64,000 nt of DNA from Brevundimonas sp. SH203 (GCF_002157625.1 NZ_BDMM01000001.1:718081-782080), one strand, 5' to 3'; shown: positions 58,024-64,000, numbered from the stretch's first letter. Translations and numbers: made by a program. The notes: generated from the letters alone by a model not told the origin.

Positions 58024-58296
58024 TCAGGCCGAGGTGTCGACCACCTTGCCCTGGCGATAGGTCGGATCGACGGCCAGCTTTTCGACGTCTTCACGCGGCA
58101 ACTGGCGGATAACCTCCCCCGTCACCCGGTCCAGCACCTTGTAAACGTAGCGGTTCTTGCCGACCGCCTCGATGGTCAGGCGATACCGGCTGGCGTCGCT
58201 GTTGTCGTTGCGGGCATGGGTTTGTGCGACCGTTGCGGGCGCTGGCGCCGTGGCGCTCAAGGGTACGCTTGTTACTCTCGCGACATGGTTTGTCAT
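58024..58296 (-). CDS. flaG: FlaG family flagellar protein
   Basis: A 90-residue protein. The C-terminal half, RLTIEAVGKNRYVYKVLDRV and TGEVIRQLPREDVEKL, is the FlaG domain, which is found in many polar flagellar loci and affects filament length. The N-terminal 35 residues are low-complexity and probably disordered. It sits between flagellin genes on the same strand. Confidence 0.92.
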   Translation of the reverse strand: MTNHVARVTSVPLSATAPAPATVAQTHARNDNSDASRYRLTIEAVGKNRYVYKVLDRVTGEVIRQLPREDVEKLAVDPTYRQGKVVDTSA

Positions 58297-58346
58297 GGCT
58301 CCCCACGCGGATGAATCCGCGCGCCTCTAGGGGGTAGGAGACGCTC

Positions 58347-58372
58347 GGACGGGGCGGCGAACCGCCCCGCCC
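58347..58372 (-). terminator. Hairpin after flagellin gene
   Basis: Directly after the stop of the flagellin at 58380, GGGGCGG/CCGCCCC with a 4-base loop extends to a longer stem with one mismatch. There is no T-run, so it is probably a stabilising 3' structure or a weak terminator. A nearly identical hairpin follows the next flagellin upstream. Confidence 0.6.
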
Positions 58373-58379
58373 GGTCGCC

Positions 58380-59204
58380 TTAGCGGAACAGGCCCAGCAG
58401 GATGGAGCTGGACGAGTTGGCGATCGACAGCGCCTGAACGCCAAGCTGCTGCTTGGTCTGCAGGGCCGTCAGACGGGCGCTTTCCTTGGCCAGGTCCGCA
58501 TCGACCAGGTTGCCGATGCCGGCTTCCGTGGCGTCTTGCAGCTTGCCGACGAAGGTGATGTTGCGACCCACCGACTTGGACTGGGTGCCCAGGGTCGCCA
58601 GATCGGTGGTCATGGCCTTGATGGCCGCATCCACCTTGGTGCGGATGGCCGCAGCGGCCGTCGCGTCCGCCGGAGCGGTCGCGGCGGTGGTCACGTCCGT
58701 GATCGCCGTGGCGGCGGCCTTGTCGGTCGTGCCGAAGCCGATCGTGCTGGTCGAACCCGACGTGTTGGTGGTGACGGTCGTCGCCGTGGTGGTGTTCCAC
58801 AGATTGACGCCGTCGAACGTCGCGCCCTTCAGCGCCGCGTCCACTTCCTTGCCCAGGGCATTGAAGTCCGCCAGATAGGCCGCCTGCGCGTCGCCCGTGG
58901 AAGAGCCGAGATTGACCGCCAGGGCCTTCATCTCTTCCAAAGTGGACGTCACGGTGTCGCCCGCGGCCAGGGCCACGTCGACGATGGATTGACCCCGCTG
59001 CAGCGAGTTCTTGACCGCATCCATGGCGCCCATGTTGGCGCGCTGGGTGGTGGCGATGGCGAAGATCGCGCCATTGTCCTTGGCCGAGGACACCTTCATG
59101 CCGGTGTTGATCCGGTTTTGGGTCGTCTGCAGCTGTTCGGCCGTCTTGTTCAGGTTTTGCAGCGCGATGGACGCGCCGTAGTTCGTATTGATGCTGTTAG
59201 CCAT
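58380..59204 (-). CDS. Flagellin
   Basis: A 274-residue flagellin with D0/D1 ends MANSINTNYGASIALQNLNK and GVQALSIANSSSSILLGLFR. The N-terminal 130 residues and C-terminal 80 are nearly identical to the next two copies, while the middle (TTTATTVTTNTSGSTSTIG) is variable. AAGGA lies at the ribosome-binding position after a conserved leader hairpin. It exports through the flagellar type III system and polymerises. No sigma-54 site is seen in its 114-bp upstream gap. Confidence 0.97.
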   Translation of the reverse strand: MANSINTNYGASIALQNLNKTAEQLQTTQNRINTGMKVSSAKDNGAIFAIATTQRANMGAMDAVKNSLQRGQSIVDVALAAGDTVTSTLEEMKALAVNLGSSTGDAQAAYLADFNALGKEVDAALKGATFDGVNLWNTTTATTVTTNTSGSTSTIGFGTTDKAAATAITDVTTAATAPADATAAAAIRTKVDAAIKAMTTDLATLGTQSKSVGRNITFVGKLQDATEAGIGNLVDADLAKESARLTALQTKQQLGVQALSIANSSSSILLGLFR

Positions 59205-59270
59205 TTTGGCTGTCCTTCTTCACTTCGTGATGGCCGTCGCCGTTTTGGCGACGGGAGCGTTTTGCTCGGG
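59205..59270 (-). promoter_or_regulatory. Flagellin mRNA leader with two hairpins
   Basis: On the minus strand, GAGCAAAACGC is followed by a perfect stem CCGTCGCC/GGCGACGG around AAAAC, then a small stem TCAC-GAA-GTGA directly before the ribosome-binding site AGAAGGA. Then comes the invariant AGCCAAAATG. The same layout occurs at 60126, 61074 and 62171 with compensated base changes. In Caulobacter, FlbT is known to act on the flagellin 5' leader, so this is a candidate target. Confidence 0.7.
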
Positions 59271-59285
59271 GTTGCTCAGGTCGTC

Positions 59286-59311
59286 GGACGGGGCGGCGAA
59301 CCGCCCCGTCC
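59286..59311 (-). terminator. Hairpin after flagellin gene
   Basis: A perfect 11-bp stem GGACGGGGCGG/CCGCCCCGTCC with loop CGAA (TTCG on the transcript) follows the stop of the flagellin at 59319. No T-tract follows. It lies 16 bp upstream of the leader of the next flagellin and may protect or define a processed transcript end. Confidence 0.65.
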
Positions 59312-59318
59312 GGTCGCC

Positions 59319-60125
59319 TTAGCGGAACAGGCCCAGCAGGATGGAGCTGGACGAGTTGGCGATCGACAGCGCCTGAACGCCAAGCTGTTGCTTGGTCTGC
59401 AGGGCCGTCAGACGCGCGCTTTCCTTGGCCAGGTCCGCATCGACCAGGTTGCCGATGCCGGCCTCCGTGGCGTCTTGCAGCTTGTTGACGAAGGAGAGCT
59501 GACGACCGACCGACTTGGACTGGGTGCCCAGGGTGGCCAGGCTGGTCGCCACCGTCTTCAGCGCCGCGTCGACGTTCGTCGTCGTGGCGTTTGCAGCGGT
59601 GATGGCGCCGGTGTTGACGGCCGCCAGGGTCGCGTCCGTCGAGACGTTGGCCGCGAAGCCGACGCCATAGGTGCCGCCAGACGTATTGGTCGTCACATTG
59701 GTCACGCCTGCGGTCGCCCACAGGTTCACGCCGTCGAAGCTGGCGCCCGACAGGGCCGAGGCCACTTCCTTGCCCAGGGAGTTGTAGTCGGCCAGATAGG
59801 CCGTCTGGGCGTCGCCGGTCGAGGAGGCGATGTTGACCGCCAGGGCCTTCATCTCTTCCAGGGCCGAGGTCGCTGTGTCGCCGGCGGCCAGGGCCACGTC
59901 GACGATGGATTGACCGCGTTGCAGCGAGTTCTTGACCGCGTCCATGGCGCCCATGTTGGCGCGCTGGGTCGTGGCGATGGCGAAGATGGCGCCATTGTCC
60001 TTGGCCGAGGACACCTTCATCCCGGTGCTGATCCGGGTTTGGGTCGTCTGCAGCTGGGACGCCGTCTTGTTCAGGTTTTGCAGCGCAACGGCCGCGCCGT
60101 AGTTCGTGTTGATGCTGTTCGCCAT
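59319..60125 (-). CDS. Flagellin
   Basis: A 268-residue flagellin, nearly identical to the copy at 60267 apart from the central domain. N- and C-terminal D0/D1 helices are intact (AVALQNLNKTASQLQTTQ; ESARLTALQTKQQLGVQAL). Central residues such as ATTTNVDAALKTVATSLATL are typical of this family. It has the shared leader, but its upstream 141 bp contain no sigma-54 match, so it may depend on read-through from the neighbour. Position in the filament is unknown. Confidence 0.97.
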   Translation of the reverse strand: MANSINTNYGAAVALQNLNKTASQLQTTQTRISTGMKVSSAKDNGAIFAIATTQRANMGAMDAVKNSLQRGQSIVDVALAAGDTATSALEEMKALAVNIASSTGDAQTAYLADYNSLGKEVASALSGASFDGVNLWATAGVTNVTTNTSGGTYGVGFAANVSTDATLAAVNTGAITAANATTTNVDAALKTVATSLATLGTQSKSVGRQLSFVNKLQDATEAGIGNLVDADLAKESARLTALQTKQQLGVQALSIANSSSSILLGLFR

Positions 60126-60191
60126 TTTGGCTGTCCTTCTTCACTTCGTGATGGCCGCCGCCGTTTTGGCGACGGGAGCGTTTTGCTCAGG
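60126..60191 (-). promoter_or_regulatory. Flagellin mRNA leader with two hairpins
   Basis: It has the same layout as at 59205: GAGCAAAACGC, stem CCGTCGCC/GGCGGCGG, in which one A-to-G change keeps a G-U pair, then TCAC-GAA-GTGA and AGAAGGA. It directly precedes the ATG at 60125. Confidence 0.7.
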
Positions 60192-60266
60192 GTTGTGGCG
60201 ACCGACCACGCCGGTCCCCGGTGACGAAGCCTTGGCGCGCCGCCGAAGCGATCACGCCTCCGGGCC

Positions 60267-61073
60267 TCAGCGGAATAGGCTCAACAGGACCGAGCTGGAC
60301 GAGTTGGCGATCGACAACGCCTGCACGCCCAGTTGTTGCTTGGTCTGAAGCGCGGTCAGCTTGGCGCTTTCCTTGGCCAGGTCGGCGTCCACCAGATTGC
60401 CGATACCCGCCTCGGTCGCGTCCTGCAGCTTGCCGACGAAGGTCAGCTGACGGCCGACCGACTTGGACTGGGTGCCCAGGGTGGCCAGGCTGGTCGTCAC
60501 GGTCTTGATCGCGGCGTCCACATTGCCGACGGTGGCGTTCGCGGCCGTGATAGAGCCGGTGTTGACGGCGGTCAGCGTCGCGTCGGCCGACGGTGCCGCG
60601 GCGAAGCCGATGGCGTAGGTTCCACCCGACGTATTGGTCGTCACGTTCGTCGTGCCGGCGGTCGTCCAGAGGTTGGCGCCGTCGAAGCTGGCGCCCGACA
60701 GGGCCGAGGCCACTTCCTTGCCCAGGGAGTTGTAGTCGGCCAGATAGGCCGTCTGGGCGTCGCCGGTCGAGGAGGCGATGTTGACCGCCAGGGCCTTCAT
60801 CTCTTCCAGGGCCGAAGTCGCGGTGTCGCCGGCGGCGAGGGCCACATCGACGATGGATTGACCGCGTTGCAGCGAGTTCTTGACCGCGTCCATGGCGCCC
60901 ATGTTGGCGCGCTGGGTCGTGGCGATGGCGAAGATGGCGCCGTTGTCCTTGGCCGTCGCGACCTTCATCCCGGTGCTGATCCGGTTCTGGGTCGTCTGCA
61001 GCTGGGACGCCGTCTTGTTCAGATTCTGCAGCGCGACGGCCGCGCCGTAGTTGGTGTTGATGCTGTTCGCCAT
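60267..61073 (-). CDS. Flagellin
   Basis: A 268-residue flagellin with the shared ends (MANSINTNYGAAVALQNLNK; SIANSSSSVLLSLFR). I chose the ATG at 61073, where the shared leader and ribosome-binding site place it; a longer frame upstream reads into the promoter region. It has a complete promoter: sigma-54 site at 61151, AT-rich spacer and CGGCAA/TTGCCG palindromes near 61245. Likely a class III/IV-type late flagellar gene. Confidence 0.97.
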   Translation of the reverse strand: MANSINTNYGAAVALQNLNKTASQLQTTQNRISTGMKVATAKDNGAIFAIATTQRANMGAMDAVKNSLQRGQSIVDVALAAGDTATSALEEMKALAVNIASSTGDAQTAYLADYNSLGKEVASALSGASFDGANLWTTAGTTNVTTNTSGGTYAIGFAAAPSADATLTAVNTGSITAANATVGNVDAAIKTVTTSLATLGTQSKSVGRQLTFVGKLQDATEAGIGNLVDADLAKESAKLTALQTKQQLGVQALSIANSSSSVLLSLFR

Positions 61074-61144
61074 TTTGGCTGGTCCTTGTTCACTTCGGTG
61101 ACATCCGGCGCCGTTTTGTCGCCAGGAGCTTTTTGCTCGGTCGG
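61074..61144 (-). promoter_or_regulatory. Flagellin mRNA leader with two hairpins
   Basis: Starting at GAGCAAAAAGC, the predicted first stem is CTGGCG/CGCCGG and the second is TCAC-CGAA-GTGA, before CAAGGA and AGCCAAAATG. The stem sequence differs from 59205 but pairing is kept. It begins at about the expected transcription start of the sigma-54 promoter. Confidence 0.7.
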
Positions 61145-61150
61145 TAAGAA

Positions 61151-61165
61151 GCAATTGCCGGGCCA
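61151..61165 (-). promoter_or_regulatory. Sigma-54 promoter of flagellin gene
   Basis: On the minus strand TGGCCCGGCAATTGC has GG and GC exactly 12 bases apart and TTGC at the -12 element, matching the sigma-54 (RpoN) consensus. The start of transcription would fall near 61140, giving a leader of about 67 nt. Confidence 0.82.
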
Positions 61166-61237
61166 GGATCGCCGGCCGACAAATCGCACAACTTACTGTT
61201 TTTACGGGTTAATCTTTGATTTACCGTCCTTTCTGGT

Positions 61238-61283
61238 CGGCAAGACTTGCCGAGCGAACCGCCTCACCCGGCAATTTCTGCCC
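61238..61283 (-). promoter_or_regulatory. Paired CGGCAA-N3-TTGCCG elements (ftr-like)
   Basis: CGGCAAGACTTGCCG (61238-61252) is a perfect palindrome; CGGCAATTTCTGCCC (61269-61283) is a close match 31 bp away. They lie about 80 bp upstream of the -24 element, the place where ftr enhancers bound by FlbD occur in Caulobacter. An AT-rich stretch at 61190-61230, between promoter and palindromes, could bind IHF. Confidence 0.65.
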
Positions 61284-61351
61284 AGAGACGACCGAGGGAT
61301 GCCGTGCGGACGCCAGGCGCCCGCGTTTGACCGTGATGCCGGGCCGCCGCC

Positions 61352-62170
61352 TTAGTTGCGGAACAGGCTCAGCAGGATCTGGCTGGAGGAGTTGGCGATG
61401 GACAGCGCCTGGACGCCCAGTTGCTGCTTGGTCTGCAACGCGGTCAGCTTGGCGCTTTCCTTGGCCAGATCGGCGTCGACCAGATTGCCGATCCCGGCCT
61501 CGGTCGCGTCCTGCAGCTTGCCCACGAAGGTCAGCTGACGGCCCACCGACTTGGATTGGGTGCCCAGGGTCGCCAGGTTCGTGGTCACTTCCTTGATCGC
61601 CGCATCGACGATGGCGGTGGTGGCTCCAGCACGCGCCGCCGTGCCGGCGGAAACCGCCGTGATGGGCGCAGCGGCGGCCTTGTCGGTCGTGCCGAAGCCG
61701 ATCTGATAGGTTCCGCCGCTGACGCTGGTGGTCACATTGGTCGCCGTGGTCGTGTTCCACAGATTGACGCCGTCGAAGCTGGCGCCCTTCAGCGCCTTGT
61801 CGATCTCGGAACCCAGAGAGTTGAAATCGTTCAGATAGGCGGTTTCCGAGTCGGAACCGGCGACGGACGACTGGATATTGACCGCCAGTTGCTTCATCTC
61901 TTCGAGAGCGGCGGTGACGGTGTCGCCGGCGGCCAGGGCCACGTCGACAATGGATTGGCCGCGTTGCAGCGAATTCTTGACCGCGTCCATGGCGCCCATA
62001 TTGGCGCGCTGGGTCGTCGCGATGGCGTAGATAGCGCCGTTATCCTTGGCGGTGGCGACTTTCAGACCCGTGTTGACACGGTTCTGCGTGCGAGCCAGCT
62101 GATCGTTGGTCGCATTGAGGTTCTGCAGCGCGATGGCGGCGCCGTAGTTCGTATTGATGCTGTTAGCCAT
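61352..62170 (-). CDS. Flagellin
   Basis: A 272-residue flagellin. It keeps the family ends (AIALQNLNATNDQLARTQNRV; GVQALSIANSSSQILLSLFRN) but is more diverged than the three downstream copies: NDQLARTQNRVNTG replaces ASQLQTTQNRISTG. The centre (TNVTTSVSGGTYQIGFG) is variable as in other flagellins. It is the first gene of the array and has its own sigma-54 promoter and leader. Confidence 0.97.
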   Translation of the reverse strand: MANSINTNYGAAIALQNLNATNDQLARTQNRVNTGLKVATAKDNGAIYAIATTQRANMGAMDAVKNSLQRGQSIVDVALAAGDTVTAALEEMKQLAVNIQSSVAGSDSETAYLNDFNSLGSEIDKALKGASFDGVNLWNTTTATNVTTSVSGGTYQIGFGTTDKAAAAPITAVSAGTAARAGATTAIVDAAIKEVTTNLATLGTQSKSVGRQLTFVGKLQDATEAGIGNLVDADLAKESAKLTALQTKQQLGVQALSIANSSSQILLSLFRN

Positions 62171-62240
62171 TTTGGCTTTCCTTTTTCACTTCGTGTGATG
62201 TCCGGCGCCATTTTAGCGCCAGGAGCCTTTTGCTCGGTCG
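62171..62240 (-). promoter_or_regulatory. Flagellin mRNA leader with two hairpins
   Basis: GAGCAAAAGGC opens the leader. The first stem is CTGGCGC/GCGCCGG around TAAAATG, the second is TCAC-ACGAA-GTGA. AAAAGGA and AGCCAAAATG follow. Stem sequences differ from the other leaders but stay paired, and the loop always contains AAAA. Confidence 0.7.
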
Positions 62241-62248
62241 GATCAGGA

Positions 62249-62263
62249 GCAAAGGCGGGGCCA
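62249..62263 (-). promoter_or_regulatory. Sigma-54 promoter of flagellin gene
   Basis: On the minus strand TGGCCCCGCCTTTGC has GG and GC exactly 12 bases apart and TTTGC at -12. The predicted start, near 62237, coincides with the beginning of the conserved leader. Confidence 0.82.
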
Positions 62264-62336
62264 GTTTTCCAACCGCCCGCCGACGCGCCGTTTCATTGTT
62301 TTTATTGATTTTATTTCACAAGCAGGCGCAACGACC

Positions 62337-62371
62337 CGGCAAGTCCGGCCGCTGGACGGCAGAAGTTGCCG
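62337..62371 (-). promoter_or_regulatory. Paired CGGCAA/TTGCCG elements (ftr-like)
   Basis: CGGCAGAAGTTGCCG (62357-62371) is a palindrome with one mismatch, and CGGCAAGTCCGGCCG (62337-62351) carries one intact half. The nearer element centres 81 bp upstream of the -24 box, matching the spacing found in the other sigma-54 flagellin gene. The AT-rich stretch at 62292-62318 sits between them and the promoter. Confidence 0.55.
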
Positions 62372-62390
62372 AGTCGTTTTTGCAGGGCCG

Positions 62391-62702
62391 TCAGCGCCGA
62401 GCGCCTCGCCCCTTTCCTGGAGCATCCTGCATGGCCCGCTCGGCCAACAGGGTTTCGACAGCCAGACGCCGTGCGCCGTCGCAGGCGACGATCTGGGCGC
62501 CGCGCAGCACATAGGCCGCGTCCAGATCGCCCGCCGTCGGCTCAGCCGGCAACACGGCCAGGGCGCAGGGCCGCATCGCCGCCGCCGGCAGAACCAGTCG
62601 CGGCGGCGCAACCGTCGAGATCGGGGGCGAGCCGGCACAGCTGGCCATCATGATCGCGCAGGCGATCAGCGCGGCGGGGGTCCAAGGGTTGGTCGGCGTC
62701 AT
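62391..62702 (-). CDS. Rz1-like outer-membrane spanin lipoprotein
   Basis: A 103-residue lipoprotein: signal peptide AALIACAIMMASC with a lipobox (MASC), then a proline-containing mature part. Its first half lies in another frame inside the 3' end of the Rz-like gene (62542-62702), which is the classic Rz/Rz1 overlap. In tailed phages the pair bridges the envelope and fuses the membranes in the last step of lysis. The tail (ARRLAVETLLAERAMQ) is helical. It is the last gene of the lysis cassette, 220 bp upstream of the flagellins. Confidence 0.75.
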   Translation of the reverse strand: MTPTNPWTPAALIACAIMMASCAGSPPISTVAPPRLVLPAAAMRPCALAVLPAEPTAGDLDAAYVLRGAQIVACDGARRLAVETLLAERAMQDAPGKGRGARR

Positions 62703-63021
62703 CGGCGCTCCTGGCCTGGACGACGGCGGCGGCGGTCGCCCGCTCGGCCCTCGTCGTCATCTGTTGATAGTGATCGACGCGCTGCGCCTGAACGGCCGCG
62801 CCCTGGGCCTCCAGCCGTCGCGCTTCCTCCTGCGCCGCCGCCTCAATCGAAGCCTGGCGGACCTCGGCTTGCGCGGCGGCCAGGCGTTTTTTCTGGAGAT
62901 TCAGCGGGTCCCAGCGAAAACCCAGTCCGCCCAACAGGGCGACGGCGCACGCCAGGGCGGCGAGGCCCGCCGCCAGCCGGCCCAGCGGCGTCAGGGCGCG
63001 AAACACGGTCGCCGCGCTCAT
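62542..63021 (-). CDS. Rz-like inner-membrane spanin
   Basis: A 159-residue protein with an N-terminal membrane helix (LAAGLAALACAVALLGGLGF) followed by a periplasmic coiled coil (KKRLAAAQAEVRQASIEAAA). That is the i-spanin design. The ATG at 63021 overlaps the endolysin stop (ATGA). The 3' third also encodes the Rz1-like protein in another frame. Sequence alone does not prove phage origin, but topology, overlap and neighbours agree. Confidence 0.75.
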   Translation of the reverse strand: MSAATVFRALTPLGRLAAGLAALACAVALLGGLGFRWDPLNLQKKRLAAAQAEVRQASIEAAAQEEARRLEAQGAAVQAQRVDHYQQMTTRAERATAAAVVQARSADDADQPLDPRRADRLRDHDGQLCRLAPDLDGCAAATGSAGGGDAALRPGRVAG

Positions 63022-63401
63022 GGAAAGGCCTTTCGATCCAGTTCGAAATGCGGCCCGTCGCGCAGCGTCGTCCAGTCGCCGCCCCAGATCAGGGACGTGT
63101 TCAGGTCCGACGCCGCCGCCTTGAAGGCCTCGGCGATCCGGCCATAAAGGGGCCAGTCCCAGCGCACCTGCCCTTCGACCAGGGCGGCGACATCGACGGC
63201 ATGGCCGGTCAGGTGACGCGACCGCAGCGTCCGGCTGGCCCCGGCCTTGACCAGAACCGCCTGACGCGCCGGCGTGCGCAGCCCCTCGGTGATCATGAAG
63301 TCCACCGAGGAACGCGCGATGGCCGCCTCGACCACGGCGACCAGGGCCGGATGCACGCCCTGCAGCCGGGCGCGCGAGCGGACGGACAGACGAAAGCTCA
63401 C
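63018..63401 (-). CDS. M15-type peptidase endolysin
   Basis: A 127-residue peptidoglycan peptidase of the M15 (L-Ala-D-Glu peptidase/VanY-like) type. The zinc ligands are in SRHLTGHAVDVA (His and Asp) and GPHFEL (His). It would cleave stem peptides during phage lysis. The start is a GTG at 63401 overlapping the holin-like gene's stop (GTGA); the longer frame upstream is a shadow. No signal peptide is seen, so export would need the holin. Confidence 0.87.
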   Translation of the reverse strand: MSFRLSVRSRARLQGVHPALVAVVEAAIARSSVDFMITEGLRTPARQAVLVKAGASRTLRSRHLTGHAVDVAALVEGQVRWDWPLYGRIAEAFKAAASDLNTSLIWGGDWTTLRDGPHFELDRKAFP

Positions 63402-63661
63402 GGCCGCCCTCCCGGCATCCGCAGACGCGCACTGGCCGACAGGGCGATCAACTGCTGGGCGGTGGGCGCCACCAGATAGAGGACCAGGATCAGGGCCAGC
63501 AGGCCCATCAACCCGTCCGCCGTGCGCGGCAGCATCGTGGGCGGCATCCGCCCCACTACCTGCATCAACAGCACCCACAGCCCCGCGCTGACCGCAAAGG
63601 CGTAGAGGCGGCGAAACAGCCATCGCCCCTCGGCCAGCGGTTTCTGACTGCGCCTGTTCAT
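63398..63661 (-). CDS. Small membrane protein, holin-like
   Basis: An 87-residue protein with two hydrophobic segments (LYAFAVSAGLWVLLMQVVG and GLMGLLALILVLYLVAPTAQ), a basic N-terminus (MNRRSQKPLAEGRWLFRR) and a basic C-terminal tip. Size, topology and position directly before an endolysin suit a holin. No family signature is readable, so the call is by context. Starts and stops overlap both neighbours (ATGA and GTGA). Confidence 0.65.
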   Translation of the reverse strand: MNRRSQKPLAEGRWLFRRLYAFAVSAGLWVLLMQVVGRMPPTMLPRTADGLMGLLALILVLYLVAPTAQQLIALSASARLRMPGGRP

Positions 63662-63813
63662 CGTCCGTCCTCCTCGTCATAGGGCGCCGGGGCGCAGCGG
63701 CCGTCCCAGCCCGATTGCGCCCGCCATTCCGTGTCGGTGAGGCTGTCGGGCGCTTCCCACGCCTCGTCCTCCAGCACCTCGACCGGCTCGGCCGGATGTC
63801 TGCGCCGGCTCAT
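63658..63813 (-). CDS. Small acidic protein in phage lysis cassette
   Basis: A 51-residue protein starts MSRRRHPAEPVEVLEDEAWE and ends CAPAPYDEEDGR, strongly acidic. It is too short for most ORF filters. It is believable because its ATG overlaps the TGA of the tail-protein gene and its TGA overlaps the ATG of the holin-like gene, keeping the unbroken chain of couplings. Function unknown. Confidence 0.6.
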   Translation of the reverse strand: MSRRRHPAEPVEVLEDEAWEAPDSLTDTEWRAQSGWDGRCAPAPYDEEDGR

Positions 63814-64000
63814 CCGACGATCGTGATGCGAACCGCGCCCGCCGCGCCCGAACCGCCCGCGCCGCCTGCGGTCAGGCCCGCGCCGCCTCCGCCCCCGCCG
63901 GCCCCGAACCCGCCGCCGGAACCGCCCGGTGCGCCCGCACCTCCGGCCGAGGCCGTTCCACCCCCGCCGCCCCCGCCGACCAGCGACAGGGCCGGATCGG
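63810..64000 (-). CDS. Glycine-rich phage tail protein, C-terminal end only
   Basis: The visible 62 residues are mostly glycine with alanine (SLVGGGGGGTASAGGAGAPG, then AGGAGGSGAAG) and end in AVRITIVG. This glycine-rich C-terminus with a final hydrophobic beta-strand is typical of tail fibre/tip proteins of tailed phages. The gene continues beyond the right edge. Its TGA overlaps the ATG of the small acidic protein. Confidence 0.65.
   Translation of the reverse strand, partial: DPALSLVGGGGGGGTASAGGAGAPGGSGGGFGAGGGGGGAGLTAGGAGGSGAAGAVRITIVG

Noticed and set aside
61209..61223. TTAA-N7-TTTA, a possible CtrA box upstream of a flagellin
   Set aside because: It lies between the sigma-54 promoter and the ftr-like pair in AT-rich DNA, where an IHF site is expected. 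It is too far from the promoter core for CtrA to act as at 57039.

Overview
The window is a high-GC alphaproteobacterial chromosome segment. It most likely comes from Brevundimonas or a close Caulobacterales relative. The reasons are the overall gene repertoire, a Caulobacter-style flagellin array with sigma-54 promoters and upstream CGGCAA/TTGCCG elements, and a GyrA quinolone-resistance region carrying the Ala83/Met87/Ala88 combination that I recall being reported for Brevundimonas diminuta. Gene calls rest on reading translated products and motifs; no database search was possible.

Layout. 1-7.8 kb: a surface-polysaccharide cluster with three GT4 glycosyltransferases, a GT2 galactofuranosyltransferase-like enzyme, an O-antigen polymerase/ligase-like membrane protein, UDP-galactopyranose mutase and a flippase. 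This looks like a Wzx/Wzy-type pathway using galactofuranose. 7.9-11.1 kb: a DUF2177 protein with a cyclopropane-fatty-acid-synthase-like methyltransferase, then a divergent succinyl-CoA:3-ketoacid CoA-transferase pair. 11-24.3 kb: housekeeping and tRNA-modification genes (trmFO, trmN6-like, tgt), a MarR/MFS divergent pair, prenyl-chain synthesis, an SLC13 permease, an FAD/NAD(P)-binding protein and tRNA-Lys(UUU). 24.4-32 kb: an alpha-methylacyl-CoA racemase-like enzyme and a lipoprotein-tamA-tamB operon. 32-40.6 kb: arsC plus a membrane protein, a divergent arginine succinyltransferase operon (M20 hydrolase, astA, astD, astB, MFS transporter) and phhA. 40.8-48 kb: ppx/gppA, two cyclophilins, coaD, a class IV aminotransferase and gyrA. 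48-54 kb: sodC, a shortened DUF1003 gene, an EamA exporter, a DCC/SDR-DoxX/DUF2269 operon, ssb and two coupled envelope proteins.

54.3-62.2 kb is the most interesting part. It holds a 900-residue beta-propeller-like protein, five flagellin genes and flaG. Four flagellin mRNAs share a leader with two structure-conserving hairpins. Two of these have an intact sigma-54 promoter with paired palindromic elements about 80 bp further upstream. 62.4-64 kb is a phage-type lysis cassette (tail protein end, small ORF, holin-like, M15 endolysin, overlapping Rz/Rz1 spanins) in which almost every junction is a stop/start overlap.

A family of about 128-bp dispersed intergenic elements (three copies), a second related element of 93 bp and a solitary hairpin sit between genes. 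The best candidates for follow-up are the flagellin leader system, a Tgt lacking its three zinc cysteines, the amber-truncated DUF1003 gene, the dispersed elements and the lysis cassette.
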